64,000 nucleotides of DNA from Bactericera cockerelli (taxonomy: Eukaryota; Arthropoda; Insecta; Hemiptera; Triozidae). Position 1 is the stretch's first letter; every line of letters starts with the position of its first letter. The position numbers and the translations under genes were made by a program. The notes beneath the pieces are model-generated. The model saw only the letters and a program-made list of their open reading frames with translations, was not told where the DNA came from and searched no databases. Shown piece by piece: positions 12,162 to 23,483 of this stretch. Location: assembly GCA_024516035.1 (NCBI GenBank), contig CM044959.1, forward strand, positions 20,950,241-21,014,240, given 5' to 3'.

Positions 12162-12300
12162 TGAGGTTAATGCAGCATTTTCCACAACCTAACCCTGAGA
12201 GTCTTATTATTATGTTGTCACGTACTAAAATAAATGAGGAAAACCCCAAGTATTGGATATGATCCGATCTACAGATCATGGATCCATGCGCTAGGTTTTT
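12162..12300 (-). repeat. tRNA-derived SINE, family S6 (diverged)
   Basis: Shares AACCCTGAGAGTCTTATTAT and the following ATG(T)TGTCAC block with 12610-12778. The tRNA-like head is degraded. Confidence 0.5.
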
Positions 12301-12609
12301 CGTTTATTAAAAGCTTAGTACTGGAACCACATCGAGTATCAAAATTTGGTTATTTGAACCATTAAATCTTTACATAACCTCTTCCTTCTAGATGAAGATG
12401 ATTTATTTCAACCAATGAGACAGGACATGATATTTGAACAACTGATAGTGTTACTATTGTTAATGTTTATGGCACAAGGAGATGTCAATGTTTTCGTAAG
12501 CTATTGAGAAAGCTGAGTTTCCTCTATCAGTATAAATTCAAATCCCTTCTGAAATATGTTGGTACAAAAGAAATTTCTATAATAATAATTAATAATAATA
12601 ATTTTTAGT

Positions 12610-12778
12610 GGTAGGTAACCACCAGGCGAGGTTAATGATGAAAGCATTTTCTAAAACATAACCCTCAGAGTCTTATTATTATGTGGTCACAAATGCAATG
12701 CACTGGGTGGGATTCGAACTAACGGATCCCTGCACTATCTGGATTACCAGCCTAGCATATTAACCACTTGACTACCAG
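12610..12778 (-). repeat. tRNA-derived SINE, family S6
   Basis: On the minus strand, a box A-like TAGTCAAGTGGTTAATATG is followed by box B-like AGTTCGAATCCC and a body shared with 12162-12300, including CATAATAATAAGACTCTGAG. Confidence 0.65.
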
Positions 12779-12789
12779 TTGTTTCTAGT

Positions 12790-13239
12790 CAACATAAACA
12801 TGTTTACATTACTTATTGTTTCTTACATGCTGGAAAGTAATATTGCTAGTATGGCGTGAGTATGTAAGACGAATGACATTTGCATATAGAGGAGTGTAGA
12901 TAAGGTAAACATGTTTGTGTGTGGCATTTGAGCTTGCATTTCTGTTGAGTGTCATTCAGACGAGAACAATGAAATATTTCATTGTAGTGGGTTTGTATTC
13001 GCATTCTGTTGGCTGTCATTTTGGCAATGCTGTAATTCAGTATTGCTATGTGCGTCTCTCATTTATTTGAAGTTTTGATGAAAAAAAAAAACATAAAAAT
13101 CAATATCGCTTAAAGTTTCGAATATGGTATTTAATATTGACAACAGAAAACCCCTATACCCTATAGTACCTAAGTATTGAGTAGGTAGATAGATAGATAG
13201 GCAGTTGGGCACAGATTTTGGTTTTATAAGTAGAAATTT
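12790..13239. other. Intergenic, no gene seen
   Basis: AT-rich with a short GATA run near 13188-13200. Confidence 0.5.
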
Positions 13240-13247
13240 ATCCACAA

Positions 13248-15279
13248 CAGTGGCGGCTCCTGACTTCAAGACTAGGTGAAGACAAATTATACCCAGAAGT
13301 ATTGAAAAAATAAAATTATTAATTTATCAGATCTTAGTTCTTATGGTCTCATAAACACAGCCCATTGTAAGTTATGGCTGTTTCCCTGCAGAGCATGATT
13401 TTCTCTCATACCAGTTTTGCATCATATAAGTTTTTGTAGGTACTTTTTTTGGAGAACACTAACTTGGTACTTAATAAATAAACAAGGCCAGCAGAACAAT
13501 TTGTCAACACTTGAGCTGGTACACAGCCATTCATTTTTCATAAGCCATTCAGGCTTGAACTGTATGGCTGTGGGACAGGCATTTGCTTTACTTTTTTAGT
13601 GGTGGTTATAGTAATTGGAGAAATTGGACATCCAGTAATCATAATATCTTTCTTATCCTCATTACTTCTTAATCTGAATGGGGTTACTTTTAATGTTTGA
13701 ACCCCATGATTTTGTGGGAATCTCATTGTTTCTTTGAAATATTGTTATTAGTTATTCATCGTAATAAAAAATATTAACTGAAAGTTGGTAAAAAGGAATT
13801 AAAATAAAAATATTAGGATTATACCTCAGTAGATAGGTAGGTACAACATTTTAAAGAGGGGTTAGAACTGGGAAGGAAAGAAAGTTAGTTGAAGACTAAA
13901 AATTACAATCCAAAACTGGAAGAAAATCCACCACCAGATTACAAAATAAATCTAAGAAAACATACTTACTACAAATATAAAATCAGCTTAAATTTGTGTT
14001 ACCATTGATGTTTAAATGACTATTTATGAAAAACACAGATATTGCCTTATAATTTTAAGTACTTCATTGGAAGCTGTGTGCTTAGCTACCTGCAACCTGC
14101 ATAATTATAATGTTATTTCTGACACTGAAAGAAGTACATAGCTACTTCAAATTCAACTTATTATGAAAAGCACAGGTCAGATCAGGTAGGAATAATGTTT
14201 CTATCCTGTATCAAATACTGGGAAATAACTTTATTAACTAGTTACACCAATTAAAAGTCACTTGATTAAACCGTTGAAAAGATTTGAAAATAATCTAATA
14301 AAATTTAAAAAGTGCGCAACAAGTTTTGTTTACATTCTAAAGATAAGAGATACAATGTTGCCAAGTTAATTTCATAGCTAAATTTCTACAAACTTCAAGA
14401 GCTATATTTTAAATTTGAAGAAGTAACTCAAATCATGTAAGATGTATTTATTTATTTTAAAAAATAATACTACACCGCCTGAACAGAATTTTCTCTTGAG
14501 AATTTCATTTCAACACGTCTAATTTCATGATTTTTTTTTAAAGTGGTTCCATAGTCAGGATCTGAAACAGGACCACCATTGTCCCTATTTAAAAACTTCT
14601 TGGAACAACTAGATACCAGATTATCTTATTTGGCTCAATTTCGGTACCTACATTAAATAATTATTTCCGAGATTTGACTTCAATCGAGATGTCCTTTTTA
14701 AGACTATAGTTGACAAGATACATAAGTAGTTAAAATTTATTGGTAGCGGCTATCGTTTAGGAACTTTGTACAAAACTAGAACCCAAAAAATGAGAAATAA
14801 TTTTTTTTTTTTAATATTACAAGATTGTGCTAGATATGGGAGGCTAAATCATTGACTGGTTCCCTAGGTCTGGCATAATGCTACTGGCAACAATGTTAAT
14901 ATCAAAATCACATGGTATGTGGGTTCGTGACATTTCGTATGAGGTCGTGTAGATAATGTAAACTGAATACAACTGAAGACTGTTCTCAGTAGCATATTAC
15001 ATAGATATATAGTTCTTGCCTAATATTTCATGATACCTACATGGAAATACTCAACTCTGATTGGTTGATTCAAGGACAACTGAAGACAATAAAATTGTGA
15101 AAGTAACATGAAATGTTAAGCAGCATTGATCTATTTTACACAAAGGTTACTCTTTTTTTTTCTTTCTTTTCTTTGAGTTGGATCAATTGTGCCATGTTCA
15201 AGGGATTATGAGTTGTGTTTTCACTGTTCAAAATTAGGTGAAAATGTCTTCAGTGTCTTCACCCGACGAGCCGCCACTG
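13248..15279. mobile_element. Non-autonomous hAT-like DNA transposon, 2.03 kb
   Basis: The left end reads CAGTGGCGGCTC and the right end GAGCCGCCACTG, a perfect 12-bp terminal inverted repeat. It is flanked by perfect 8-bp direct repeats ATCCACAA at 13240-13247 and 15280-15287. CAG-type ends with 8-bp duplications are the hallmark of hAT elements. GTGAAGAC-like motifs recur next to both ends (subterminal repeats, a likely transposase-binding feature by analogy). I found no transposase frame; the short open frames inside (13417-13726) show no hAT domain. Boundaries are exact because both ends and the duplications agree. Confidence 0.9.
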
Positions 15280-15361
15280 ATCCACAAATACATTTACAAA
15301 ATGTATAACTACTATCGTCGCCAGACTAAAGAGTCCATATTTTCTAGCAGTTAGGTGTTTT

Positions 15362-15397
15362 TTTTTTTTTTTTTTTTGCAGTTGCAGTTGCAGTTGC
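15362..15397. repeat. Poly(T) run and GTTGCA hexamer repeat
   Basis: A T-run of about 17 is followed by three to four copies of GCAGTT. Confidence 0.7.
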
Positions 15398-15526
15398 AAA
15401 ATAACAAGTACAACAAATAAAAGTTGCATTAGTCAGTTCCTAAAATGATCCATCTATCGAATTATAATTTCTTTTCATACTGATAATATACTCAATTACT
15501 CAACTTTTAAATAAAAGAGAGAAGTT

Positions 15527-15844
15527 CAGCTTCCGTGGCGTAACGGTTGTGCCTACTGCCTGTAGTCCAGAGATCCTGAGTTCGATACCCGGTCGGAGCA
15601 GACTTTTCATACAGGAAATTCTGTTCCCTCCGTACATGTGAGGGTAGCTGGTACGATTCCCAGCGAATGGAGGGTAAAACCCCCGTCCTATTCATAGACG
15701 TTAAATCAAATAGAATCGTTGGCTTTAGAAAAGGCATCCAGCCGTAATTTTTTTTCGCAAAAACCAAACAACCTCAACCATTATATTGAACAACGTCGAC
15801 CCTGCTTGAGTGGGATAAGACAGAGTATTAAAAGAAGAAGATAA
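15527..15844 (+). repeat. tRNA-derived SINE, family S2 (long copy)
   Basis: Box A-like TGGCGTAACGGTTGTGCC and box B-like GAGTTCGATACCC are followed by the S2 body and the full tail with CAACCTCAACCATT, GAACAACGTCGACCC and GGGATAAGACAGAGTA. The internal ACACGTGAGGCTG section is shortened compared with 61447-61810. Confidence 0.8.
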
Positions 15845-16754
15845 GTTCTGGTTTTAGCGTTCGTTGGTATGGTAGCAAAATGAACACGCTTGGTCCGACT
15901 GATAAAAAATGAGAGAAGATGTGCTTTGTGAAAAGGCTAAAGGTCTAATGTAGGAAGCATCTCTGTACCCCGCTTTTCCAATATTCACGCATTTAAATTT
16001 TATTGCAGAGAAACAGTATCACCTGGTTCGGCATCAGGTCATGTTGTACTGTGAAAGGCTGACAGGTGTCACAGAGATGGGTCATGTCTTTGTACATTAC
16101 GTAAATTAGTAATAATAATAACAGGTACCTGTTGAACATGTGTATATTGTGTATATTGTGTATATTTACGGGCCAAGCCCTCGTAAACATATAACAAAAT
16201 AAAATTGAAATTTCATTGTAATATTCATTTTGTAATAAATATAACTTTCATGTATTGTTATGTGACCTAATGTCCATCATTAAAGACTATTTAGCCTAAG
16301 CAACCCAGACATAAATAATAAAATTATAGAATTAAATATAAAAATTGGTGTAGAAGCCAATTTTGGCAAAGTTATAGTTGAGCCAACCGAGAGTGAGGGG
16401 AGTTAAATCTTCTTCTCTACATATTTCCACAAATAATAAACAACACAAGTAATGAATAAATAGACTTGAGCAAAGATGTGTTATTGTGATGCCATTCTGA
16501 ATTACTATCCAGTTCTCTACAAAAACAACTTCTTACACTTTTCGCTGGGACAAATACTTCCGGAGATATGGAGGTGGAGGTGTGAGGTTGGAGGAAATGG
16601 AAATGGATGAACAAAACTCAACCTTGGAGGTTCCATAATTGGCAGAATATTGCTTTATCTGACTTGTCAATGTCAGATAAAGCAATAAGAGTCAATGAAT
16701 GGACAGTCTTAGACAACAAACTGAAAACTTCAACAAACTTACGAGTACATCGGT
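15845..16754. other. Intergenic with a perfect 15-bp hairpin
   Basis: No gene. 16649-16663 and 16672-16686 are perfect inverse complements (ATTGCTTTATCTGAC) around an 8-base loop. A minus-strand LINE-3'-end-like tail (GGGCTTGGCCCGT) is at about 16110-16190. Confidence 0.5.
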
Positions 16755-16900
16755 AGTAAGTTATCATATTTGTGTAAATCACAATGTGATATCAATAATT
16801 ATTCAATCTGGCTTTACTAAATATTTACCGAACATGGGACTCGAACCACCGAACTCCAGATACTCCGCCGCCTTATCGATCGATCGTTAAGACTGTGAGA
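16755..16900 (-). repeat. tRNA-derived SINE, family S5
   Basis: On the minus strand, a box A-like segment ATCGATAAGGCGGCGGAG is followed by box B-like GGTTCGAGTCCC and a tail ending CACAAATATGATAACTTA. Homologous copies are at 24172-24312 and 62795-62940, all on the minus strand. Confidence 0.7.
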
Positions 16901-17214
16901 GTAAAGGGACTCTTTAGTCTCATTCTTGCATGAGGATAAACAGAGTATTGTATTGCATTGTATTGTTAGTGTCTCCTTGGGATAACTTATATCAGAAATG
17001 TGCTGTTTATTACAGTGAAATATATCTAAGTTTTACTTACCACTGTGTTCAAGATATAGGGTCAAAGATCATATTTGAACTCTCACCATATTTTTCTTAC
17101 CTGTGAAATAAACAGAGAGTAGATCAACAATTTTAAAGATTTAATATTTATGATATTTTATAAAACCATATTTATTTTGCATTAATACCTACATCACTTA
17201 CAAATTTATAAATT
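16900..17214. other. Intergenic, nothing recognised
   Basis: AT-rich, no coding or repeat signal. Confidence 0.4.
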
Positions 17215-17540
17215 AGTTCCGATGAACTTCTAATATTAGTAATCGGAAGTATTTTTGTTTGTTTTTGTAAGAAAAAAATTCTTTGCTCCGATTTCCATTT
17301 TTTTCATATTTCTGGACGTTTCATAACCTTTTGAGCAACTTTAGTTTTGTGGCTGTCTGTCGATCTGTTAAATACATTCCTTGTAACGCACAAATCTCAG
17401 AAATTACTAAACGGATTTCAACAAAGTTTTGTAAACATAAAAGAGACGTATTTCTGTGGAATCTAGAATGTAGAAAAAAACGGTTATACTACCTATTTAA
17501 ATTTGAGAAGAATCGGTTAAGACGACTATTTGGATTGGTA
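17215..17540 (+). mobile_element. E1 repeat, copy 6 (internally deleted, 3'-truncated)
   Basis: The head hairpin is diverged, the GTCT array is reduced to about two units, and the sequence jumps after 'AGAGACG' directly to the GTGGAATCTAGAATG block, omitting several hundred bases present in full copies. It stops in the last module where a LINE (17541-19864) is inserted. Confidence 0.7.
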
Positions 17541-17914
17541 ATTAATTAATTTTTTTTTTTTTTTTTGAAATTTATTTAAAGTGCGTCAACATTTTATTAT
17601 AATGTTATATACACTCAAAAATAAAAAATATTACATAGTTAATCGAGTTTTAGTCATAAAATCCAAGATTGCACTTTCATTTTCTGTGAGGCAGGACAGT
17701 AGATCATTTGGACTTCTTAATGCATGGTCAGTTTCCTGAAGGTTAAAAGAGGACAATGGACTGTAAGGATCTTCTGTATTTAGGGGAGACAGCTTAAATA
17801 GCCTTTTACATTCCATGAATTTGTTTTTCTTGTAAATTGCCAGAAAACCATTTTAGAAAATTCAGTAAAATAATAATACTCGTAAAGATCATTAGAAAAA
17901 TAAGGGACATGATC

Positions 17915-17945
<31 letters not shown>

Positions 17946-18054
17946 CATCAATATAAAAAAAATACAACAAACAACAATAATACTGTAAAATCATAAGAAG
18001 GTAGGGCGGGACATAGTGGAAAAATATTCATGTCAAATAATTCTTTGGAGGCAT

Positions 18055-19062
18055 TCAACATTCAGGAGGTACATTTGTTGCTTCAACGAAAACGTTTTTC
18101 AAGAGGCGACTAACTCTTGACTTCATGTTAGGTGTAATGTCGGGATGTGCGTGGATTGACTGTAGAACGTTCCGAACGATGTTGACAGGAAGTTTGGATT
18201 CTTTCACAATTTCTATCTGCTTTTGAGAATTCTTCAGCTTGGCTAGGAGATCACAAATATCATCTGCTGACACCGACTTTTCCTTAGACTCATCCACTAT
18301 CTTTGACACCAGGGATTTGAATCCTTCAGAAGGTACGGGGTCTGACGAGTTAATTTTAATTTTTTTCTCACTATGGGACTCATTGTCATTCAAGGCTCTT
18401 TTTTGTTTCTTTGCTGGATCTAGGTTAAAAGAAGGACTCTTAAGAGGGGGAAATTCTTCTCTGCGATTTTTATTTTTGGGAGTTAAAGTTTTTTTATGCG
18501 CTACCAATGAGTCAAGGGATGAAGATCGGGAAGCCTTAAATTTCGGGTAGAAGTTTTTTAATTGAAACTCACCAGACTCAGACTTCTTGGAAATCGAGGG
18601 AGTAATTAAGGGAGACTCAAAATTAGACTCCACGTTTTCATCCATGAGCTCATCAGAAAGCTCAAGGAGATCAATATTCTGTACTGCTACTTGCTTATCA
18701 CTATACTCAGGTTCAGGGGTACCTGGCAGCTTGGCATTCAACAATCTTTCCTGTGCGAAAGCTTTGGGAGGTTCCGTACAGTTTTTGGCGATATGCCCCT
18801 CCTTTCCACAGTTAAAGCACCTGGTGGTAGGGCTGGAATCGAAGGACAAGTATACAGGGTAGGTGACATTCATGAAAGTTACATTGATGACTGCGGGTAC
18901 TTTTTCTCTGTCATCGGACCTGATCTTCACTTGTCTTTTGTAAGCGAGAATATGGCTTAAACGATAATCTCGCATACCATAATTAGACAGCTGAATCTCA
19001 GACTGGAGGGGGACATATTTCTTCAATTCAAGTTCTAGGAGACTATTGGGTAAGTGAGGCAC
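18055..19062 (-). pseudogene. Gag-like ORF1 protein of non-LTR retrotransposon (C-terminal frame)
   Basis: 335-codon frame with one CCHC zinc knuckle, C82-X2-C85-X4-H90-X4-C95 (CFNCGKEGHIAKNC), preceded by an RNA-recognition-like segment and followed by a basic, Ser/Lys-rich tail. This is the layout of ORF1 proteins in the I/jockey group, which bind element RNA to form the ribonucleoprotein. The translation start is not at 19062: the frame continues upstream in register to about 19160, where a one-base shift joins it to the N-terminal frame ending at 19142. The CCHC residues are intact; the element is otherwise unlikely to make a full protein because of the frameshift. Confidence 0.8.
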
Positions 19063-19141
19063 AACATTCTGTAGGAAAAGAATGAGCCCCGGGTCAACTA
19101 GTTTTTTTACGGGTAGAACTTTTTCATCGATAGTGACTGTT

Positions 19142-19483
19142 TCATTTTGAGAAGTAAAATCCTCGAGTACGTTCTGGGAACATATGTAAATGCATCACAA
19201 CTCTTGCACCATTTTTACCACCATAAATGATTTTCTTGAAATCCTCCGGAGTACCACCCAGTAGGTTTCCCACAGCCATGAAATATTTGTCCACGGAAAT
19301 AAACTCGACATAGGGTAAAACAATGGCACATTCAAGGGGAAGCATTAACGTATCATCAATAGGCTTGGACTGGGTCTGGGAAGTAAAACATGCGCTGAAT
19401 GAAGACGGTGTTGACCTCTTGTAGGCAGATGAGTAACTACGTCTAGGAGTCTGGTAGGTAGAGAATGAAAGTGGGTAACTCAT
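19142..19483 (-). pseudogene. N-terminal part of the same ORF1 (frameshifted)
   Basis: 113-codon frame starting MSYPLSFSTYQTPRRS, Ser/Tyr/Pro-rich at first, then a folded-looking segment ending in RGFYFSK. The downstream frame at about 19062-19165 takes over after a single-base shift, giving an ORF1 of about 475 codons in the ancestor. The ATG at 19481-19483 is the first in frame after a stop-rich leader. Confidence 0.65.
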
Positions 19484-19877
19484 GACTGGGAAAGAGAAGA
19501 GAAAATAAAATTATTATCTCAAGTTCACAGGGAATATTTATTGTGAGTGGCTGAAATCAGCAAATTTCTCGAACGGGTGACGGGTATGGGCGGGTAGATA
19601 GACAGGACGGGAAGACGGGGGTTGTTGCTATAGGAACCATAGCTTGTTATCACTAAGAATATTTGAAAACATGATAAAAAAACGACAAAAAATAGGAAAT
19701 CAGTTCACAATAGCACAAAACAAGAACATCTAGGTGAAAGGTCAATTAAGACAGAACACTTTGATATGAAAAACTTGGGGAAAAACAACTTTTAACTATT
19801 TTTCGAAATTGAAAATAACGGAGCAAAATAAACACGACTTGTTTCTTCAACAGATCAATCGGGGATTAATTAATTTT

Positions 19878-20600
19878 ATTGTTGTAATAAATTTATAATA
19901 AACTTTTTGTTGTAATAAACTTTTAAAGGATCTACTAGTTAAGTAGGTACCTTAAATTTGGAACATTTATCCAGCTCTGGGTCAGGTACCTATCTTTGTT
20001 TTTTCCCTTATCTTGGCAATGTGTATATTTGGATACCATCAGTTTTTTTTATTATATTGGCCAAAAATTAATCCTAAAGCATTTTTTCTTCCACAGAACA
20101 TTTAAAATTATTTCAATTTTTAAACGCTTTATTTAAAGTGGCAGGATGGAGCTCTAGAGCTCCGCTTCCATCCAACCATCCAATAATCATCCTTCCATCC
20201 AACCATCCAATAATAAATTAAAAATTGAAATTCTCTGCCAAGATAAGGGTTAAAAAGGAGAGAGAAACATTGAGCGCCCTCTCGAGGCAACAGGCGGCAA
20301 CTTTCCAAAGGCTTTCCCTTCTTGAAGAAAAATGACGAAAATTGTTCGTCCTTCTTCCCTTTGCACCTAGATAGTGGTAGGTATTCACATGTTATTCCAT
20401 TACGTCACAAATTTATTTAGGCATTTTAGGCTATTAATACAAAGTACATACTACCAAAATACCAACTTAAATTAAAGTATAGATAACCAAAATAAGGGCA
20501 CTACGCTTGCACGCACGGTAACCCGGGTTAGAATAATAATAATATCGCCTTATTTATACTGCCCGATTAGAACTATTAAGTTCCATTATTCCAGCAGTAA
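19878..20600. other. Intergenic; short duplications, S1 SINE fragment
   Basis: TTGTTGTAATAAA occurs twice near 19880-19920. At 20150-20215 the palindrome GGAGCTCTAGAGCTCC is followed by two copies of a ~28-bp CCATCCAACCATCCAATAAT unit. At 20500-20532 a piece of the S1 SINE (GCTTGCACGCACGGTAACCC) is present. No gene. Confidence 0.5.
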
Positions 20601-20738
20601 GCCCAAGACTTTTTTTTATGTGGTAAAAATCCCAAATGGGAGGAAAACTTGTCTTGTCCCGGCTGGGTTTCGAAACCGCCACCTCTGGAATCTCTGGATT
20701 CACACAGTGTCGCCTTTACCACTGAGCTACCGGGACAG
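20600..20738 (-). repeat. tRNA-derived SINE, family S4
   Basis: On the minus strand it begins GTCCCGGTAGCTCAGTGGTA (a canonical box A, TAGCTCAGTGG) and about 80 bases later has GGTTTCGAAACCC then CCGGGAC, which pairs perfectly with the first seven bases as an acceptor stem. The D and T arms do not fold well, and the trailing body (CCCATTTGGGATTTTTACCA) recurs at 21490-21575, so this is a SINE with an unusually well-kept tRNA head and probably not a working tRNA gene. Confidence 0.7.
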
Positions 20739-20739
20739 A

Positions 20740-21489
20740 TTTCCAAAGAAAATTTTCGAATTCTAGCGGAATTATAGGTAAAATATGATTTTTGGATATG
20801 AAAGGATAAGGTAAATGTCCTATAATTTGACCCAAAGAAAAACACATTTTTTTACTATGTCTGAAATAGTAATCTGCCTATAATATCTACATTTATACAA
20901 ATGGTTATAATTATAACAATAGAATAGAAACTACTTAGGTACACAGAAATTTGACATTCATCAAGGTAATCATGAAACTTGTATTCTGTAATAATAATAA
21001 AATTGTCATAACTTAAAATATGACTTTCCTACATAACTGACATAACACACAGAGCCCTTTGATTTATTTCTCTTCTGAAATATCATTTATTTATGAAGAA
21101 AAGCGGAAACTAAGGAAGTTTGTTCCATGATAAAACTAAAAGTTTGATTGAAATTGTTCGACAACTAAATGGATACATATTTAATTTTAGTTTTATCGAG
21201 AAAACTTATGTGGCGTTTCTCTTTCTCTCCCCTTCGCTCTCTTTTCCTCTCTCTATTTGACTGCTGTTACCTATTTCCTGTTCTTCCTTTGAGCTCCCTT
21301 CAACATTCTTTGTCTTTATCCTAGAATCTGTCTAGATCATTTTCTCCTCTTCTCTCTACACTACCCCCTACAAACTCCTTCACTCCGTCTGATATGCTAT
21401 CAGTTATATTGACATAAATTCTTTTCTTTTATAGTTCTACAATGATTTTTATTCTTATTGTATTCCTACTCTATTTTCTACTTTTTTAA
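20740..21489. other. Intergenic, no gene
   Basis: AT-rich to 21200, then a CT-rich patch (21215-21350). No coding or repeat unit recognised. Confidence 0.45.
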
Positions 21490-21925
21490 TAAGCGTATTA
21501 TTATGTGATCATAATCCCAAATGGAAGGATAACCTTGTCATGTGCCGGCTGGGGTTCAAACCCGCGACGGTATTTAAACAAAACAACACCTGAAGTACCT
21601 GAACACCGTACACAGGACATGGAAGGAGCCCGGAGAATTGCTTCTGGGCGTCCATTAATCTGTCCACCACCATGAAAACACCATCATGGACACGGAAAGT
21701 AAAGTGAGTATCTCTGGATCACCTCCGTGGCTCAGTGGTTAAGAGCATTGGTTACTGACTCGGAGGTTGCGGGTTCGAATCCCGGCCGAAGCGGAAATTT
21801 CTGACCGAAATTTTCCGTTTCCGGAATGGCATGGATGTGGCCCTGAAGTAATGCGAAAGCGATTCCGGGCACACTGACCTTAAAAAAAAGACAGAATCCT
21901 TGACCACTGAGCTACCGGGACAGTC
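21490..21925 (-). repeat. S4 SINE interrupted by a ~320-bp insertion
   Basis: The S4 body and box B region lie at 21490-21571; the S4 head (minus strand GTCCCGGTAGCTCAGTGGTC) lies at 21893-21925. The sequence between is foreign to S4 and contains an S3 SINE. The two S4 parts align with the intact copy at 20600-20738, so a nested insertion is the simplest reading. Confidence 0.55.
21721..21888 (+). repeat. tRNA-derived SINE, family S3
   Basis: Starts CCTCCGTGGCTCAGTGGTTA with a canonical box A (TGGCTCAGTGG) and a perfect box B (GGTTCGAATCC) about 35 bases later, then a body (GGAATGGCATGGATGT) and an A-rich end. The acceptor ends do not pair, which argues against a real tRNA. Second copy at 37252-37415. 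Confidence 0.75.
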
Positions 21926-22086
21926 TTAAAATCTTGCTCCATTTTTTTTTTTTTTTTTTTTTTTTTTTCGTTTCTGTTTTGGTACATCAGAAATATTTTG
22001 ACTTACTGCTTCAAAGTGGTTTTTTTAGAAGATTTTTTCTTCTTCATTATCATAGGAACACACTTTCTCAGAAACTCCCCCACTTT

Positions 22087-22230
22087 TGGGTGGTCGCATG
22101 GTTAAGGTTGTTGTAATGTGGATAGGCGGTACAATTCCTAGAGATTCTTGGGTAAAAGCATTCTCCAGAATAATTTTATATAGCAGGAGGTTAACATCAA
22201 AATGAAATCATTGGACTGGATCTGGGGAGG
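22087..22230 (+). repeat. Possible tRNA-derived SINE, family S7
   Basis: TGGTCGCATGGTTAAGG (box A-like) and GGTACAATTCC (box B-like) are spaced as in a tRNA head, followed by an S2-unlike body. Only one copy is seen here. Confidence 0.4.
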
Positions 22231-22563
22231 TCCATGTAATCTTTCCGCCACTGTAAGGATAGGTATATGTACGTACCTATACTACCTATCCTACGGGCAC
22301 GGAAATTATAGACCAAGTAACTGGAAAAATGATACCTAACTCACCTGGGTGTATGTGAGTAGGAAGCAGCTAATCATCTCCAACTTTTCCAAAGTGGATG
22401 TGAGATCGGAAACTGAATGACACATTCAGATGGCAGACGCTTACTGTGCTTAACCCTTCTCTGCAGGATGATTGAAAAGTAAACAAACACGTGACCTGAA
22501 TGTATGAGACCAGGATTATGACGCCTGGACTTGATGGACTTTGTGTCGATACGTGTTCTTAAG

Positions 22564-22748
22564 TGAAGTGTTTGATTTGATTTAGGTAAATGTACTTGGT
22601 TGAAATTTCTCATTGCTCCAAGAATTTTTAATCGAATTCTAATATTTATTATGGCTGGTTTTTGCTAAAAATTTAAAGTGGAGTGTTCGATTTGATTCAG
22701 GTAAACGTGCTTGGTTGAAATTTCTCATTGCTCCAAGATTTTTTAATT
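22564..22748 (+). repeat. Direct duplication, ~68-bp unit at 116-bp spacing
   Basis: The block ending GGTTGAAATTTCTCATTGCT and CCAAGA occurs at 22564-22631 and again at 22680-22748 with a few differences. Confidence 0.75.
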
Positions 22749-23483
22749 GTATTTCTCAATGGTGAGCCGAAAAAAAGCGAATTTTTGAATCGAGATTTTT
22801 AATAGCAAAAAAAAGTTGCAGCATGGTCAGACGTTTCCAAAAATATAACTTTTGTCGAAATTGGATGTGATCTTCCACTGCCGCAAAGCGGTTGAAGTTT
22901 GGCGGAAAAGTCGAAAAATGGCATTTTGGACCCCACTTTAAGAAATTTATAAAAATAGTAGATGAACATCTAAGAAGCTCAAATTTGTTTCAAATTACTC
23001 AATATGTGTTCTAATTTTATTTTTAGACTAAAAATAATGAGCTTTTTGAACTCTGTTCTGTATACAGGGTGACCCAAAATCATGAAATACCAATTTTTAA
23101 TGTGATTTATATGGGGTATATTATGTTTATATTTATTGAATTATTTGAATTAATTCTTTGATATTGGGAAACAAAATCATCAAATATTAAATATATGATA
23201 GTGCTGGACAGTTTGGATGATATTTGCACACTTCAGATATACAGGGTGGCCAAAATTTTCATAAATTATGATGACTTTTTTTATGTATTTAGTTCATGGT
23301 TTTTTTACATTACAACCATGTAAATATTATGCTAAGCAGTTTTTGGGGACATAAAACATATTTAAGGATTATAAAAAGGATAATAAGAAAGTTCTTATCC
23401 AAGATATTCTGTATGGAGCCCAGGTGATTGATGGAAAGTCTTGGGTGGAAGGAAATTTTCACCCAATACAGTGCACCTTGGGG

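Larger units (their letters stand above)
17541..19864 (-). mobile_element. LINE with gag-like ORF1 only; most of ORF2 missing
   Basis: On the minus strand the element has a ~380-bp 5' leader, ORF1 (19483 to 18055), about 500 bp of 3' sequence and a poly(A) (T-run at 17550-17566 on +). Probable target duplication ATTAATTAATTTT at 17541-17553 and 19865-19877, though this is AT-rich and could partly be chance. The 3' sequence (17631-17994 minus) has a short frame that could be the fused start and end of ORF2, so I infer a large internal deletion. Whether it moved in this form depends on whether similar deleted copies exist elsewhere. Confidence 0.65.

Noticed and set aside
20657..20738. Possible functional tRNA gene on the minus strand
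   Set aside because: Acceptor stem is perfect, but D and T arms are poor, the length is off, and it is followed by a repeated SINE body; kept as a SINE with a note.
21721..21795. Possible tRNA gene (perfect box A and box B)
   Set aside because: The acceptor ends do not pair and the sequence continues into a SINE body shared with 37252-37415.
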